In this document: positions 13,501 through 14,781 of the stretch, one piece after another
How positions within the stretch are numbered: position 1 is the stretch's first letter
Layout: each line of letters opens with the position of its first letter
Assembly (NCBI GenBank): GCA_050010455.1
Contig: JBEKLA010000086.1
Coordinates: 1-14,781, forward strand
Direction of reading: 5' to 3'
DNA: 14,781 bases
From: DATJOQ01 sp050010455
Lineage (GTDB): Bacteria; Desulfobacterota; Binatia; Binatales; Binataceae
Notes under the pieces: model-generated
Database searches by the model: none
Told to the model about the DNA's origin: nothing
The model's input: the letters and a program-made list of their open reading frames with translations, nothing else
Made by a program: the position numbers and the translations under genes

Positions 13501-14557
13501 TCGCGACCAAAAAACTTTTCCGGCGCTGCCGCAGCGCCGCAAGCGCGCCCGCGAGCAAGGGCAGATCGCGCGCAGCAATGATCTGACCGCGGCCGTATCG
13601 TTTGTCGTCGCAACGATCGCGCTTGGTGGCCTGGCTGGCTGTTTCGGCCGCTGGAGCGTCGGCGCCTTTCGCGCCGTGATCGGCCAAGCGCAAGGCGGTG
13701 ACATTGCCGGCGGCGCGATGCGCTCGATGGCCTGGGTGGCGATCGCCGCCGTTGGAGTGGCGCTGGTTCTCAGCCTCGCCTCGGCGATCGGAGCATCAGT
13801 GCAGGGCGGTCTGGTGTTCGCGCCGGTGCGAATCAGTCCCGATTTGAACCGGCTCAATCCGGCTCCCTATTTCGGCCGCGTGTTCTCGGCTCCGACACTG
13901 ATCGAACTCGGCAAGGCGGCGGCGAAAATCCTGCTGATTGGAATGATCGCGTGGCTGACCGCCAGGCATGCCTTCGAGCTGTACGCGGCCGGCGGCGCGA
14001 TCGCGAACGGGCTCGCGATTCTCAGCGCTGGGGTGCGGCACCTGCTCGGCTGGAGCGCGGTGATCGGTCTGGTGGTCGCGTGCGTCGATTACGGCTCGAA
14101 GTTCTACAAGCACGAGAACGACCTCAAGATGACGCGCCAGGAGTTTCTCGACGAGCTCAAGCAAGAGCAGGGCAACCCGCAGATCAAGAGTGCGATCCGC
14201 CGCGCGCAGAAGAAGGCCTGGAAGCGAGCGCGCGGGATACATCAGGCGGCCGCGGCCACCGTGGTCTTGACCAACCCGACGCACCTCGCGGTGGCGCTGC
14301 GCTATCGGCGCGGTTTCGATCGCGCGCCGCTGGTGGTGGCCAAGGGAGCGGGTGAGGGTGCCGAGCGGATCAAAGCGATCGCGCGCCTGGCCGCGGTTCC
14401 GGTGATCGAAAACAAAGCGCTGGCCCGCGCGCTTTTCCGCTGCAGCGAGGTGGGCGATTACATCCCGCGCCAGCTCTACCGCGCGATCGCTGAGGTTCTA
14501 ACCATGGTTCTGCGCAGTCAGGCGCAAATCACCCGTCAAGCTTCCAAGGTTGCATAG
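13493..14557 (+). CDS. flhB: Flagellar export substrate-specificity switch protein FlhB
   Basis: This is a 354-residue FlhB, normal length. It lies next to the FliPQR channel and, with FliK, switches export from rod/hook to filament proteins. The basic N-terminal patch is PQRRKRAREQGQIARSNDL (13-31). Four membrane helices lie between ~33 and 200. The linker is LKMTRQEFLDELKQEQGNPQ (211-230). The autocleavage site NPTH is intact at 261-264 (TNPTHLAVALRY), followed by VVAKGAGEGAERIKAIA (281-297) and the PVIENKALARALF motif. FlhB is distinguished from type III secretion SctU paralogues by the flagellar neighbours. It starts within the end of fliR and is followed with no gap by flhA. Confidence 0.96.
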   Translation: MADRDQKTFPALPQRRKRAREQGQIARSNDLTAAVSFVVATIALGGLAGCFGRWSVGAFRAVIGQAQGGDIAGGAMRSMAWVAIAAVGVALVLSLASAIGASVQGGLVFAPVRISPDLNRLNPAPYFGRVFSAPTLIELGKAAAKILLIGMIAWLTARHAFELYAAGGAIANGLAILSAGVRHLLGWSAVIGLVVACVDYGSKFYKHENDLKMTRQEFLDELKQEQGNPQIKSAIRRAQKKAWKRARGIHQAAAATVVLTNPTHLAVALRYRRGFDRAPLVVAKGAGEGAERIKAIARLAAVPVIENKALARALFRCSEVGDYIPRQLYRAIAEVLTMVLRSQAQITRQASKVA

Positions 14558-14781
14558 ATGGCGAACCCCAAGACTAGCACCGCTCTGATGACGATGTCGG
14601 AACTGGCGCTGCCGGCAACCGCAGTGCTGGTGTTGGCCGGGATGCTGGCGCCGGTTACCGCGACCCTGCTCGATATCCTGTTGTCGTTCTCGCTCGCGTT
14701 ATCCCTGGTGGTGTTGATGGTTTCGGCGTCCAGCCGCAAGCCGCTGGACTTCTCGGCCTTTCCCACGGTCCTGCTGATCGC
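14558..14781 (+). CDS. flhA: Flagellar export gate protein FlhA, N-terminal fragment (3' end outside window)
   Basis: Only 74 codons are present before the right edge. FlhA forms the nonameric ring of the export gate and uses the proton gradient. The fragment shows two early hydrophobic segments (~15-37 and ~38-55), with LLDILLSFSLALSLVVLMVS and then the strong family match RKPLDFSAFPTVLLI (60-74), the PLDFSxFPTxLL signature of FlhA/SctV. The ATG directly follows the flhB TAG and has AAGG eight bases upstream. Confidence 0.93.
   Translation, partial: MANPKTSTALMTMSELALPATAVLVLAGMLAPVTATLLDILLSFSLALSLVVLMVSASSRKPLDFSAFPTVLLI

Overview
This window is one continuous stretch of flagellar genes, all on the + strand. 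It runs from the 3' end of fliM (cut by the left edge) to the first 74 codons of flhA (cut by the right edge). Sixteen of the 18 coding features are complete. The DNA is GC-rich with GC-ending codons, and neighbouring genes mostly touch or overlap. The proteins are those of a diderm-type flagellum with a muramidase of rod-assembly type. No taxonomic marker is present, so the organism can only be called a high-GC, Gram-negative-type bacterium. A deep-branching proteobacterial, Binatota- or Methylomirabilota-like lineage is conceivable but unproven.

Layout: (1) 1-1444, the C-ring/switch module fliM'-fliN-fliG. (2) 1585-2178, an exported SLT-type lytic transglycosylase, probably the rod-passage muramidase. 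(3) 2179-2561, the only large non-coding region. It holds a 37-nt strong hairpin, smaller inverted repeats and a sigma-54-like -24/-12 element just before flgB. (4) 2562-9757, proximal rod, MS ring, export ATPase complex and hook ruler: flgB-flgC-fliE-fliF-fliH-fliI-fliJ-fliK. (5) 9754-11680, hook cap scaffold flgD and hook protein flgE. (6) 11684-14781, the membrane export gate fliP-fliQ-fliR-flhB-flhA'.

How the genes work together: FliP/Q/R/FlhB/FlhA form the export gate inside the FliF ring, and FliH/I/J feed it substrates. FliE, FlgB and FlgC build the proximal rod while the transglycosylase would open the peptidoglycan. FlgD caps the growing hook of FlgE. FliK measures hook length and, through FlhB, switches export specificity. 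FliG/FliM/FliN form the rotor switch.

Points that stand out: a 45-bp tandem repeat (nine full copies plus one partial) inside fliK encodes a 15-residue unit whose eight-residue core is invariant while synonymous sites vary. fliG has left its usual place between fliF and fliH and sits with fliM/fliN. The region upstream of flgB has a layered regulatory look, including a sigma-54-like element whose predicted transcript would be almost leaderless. No wholly unknown system was found; the novelty is in the ruler repeat, the gene order and the flgB upstream region.
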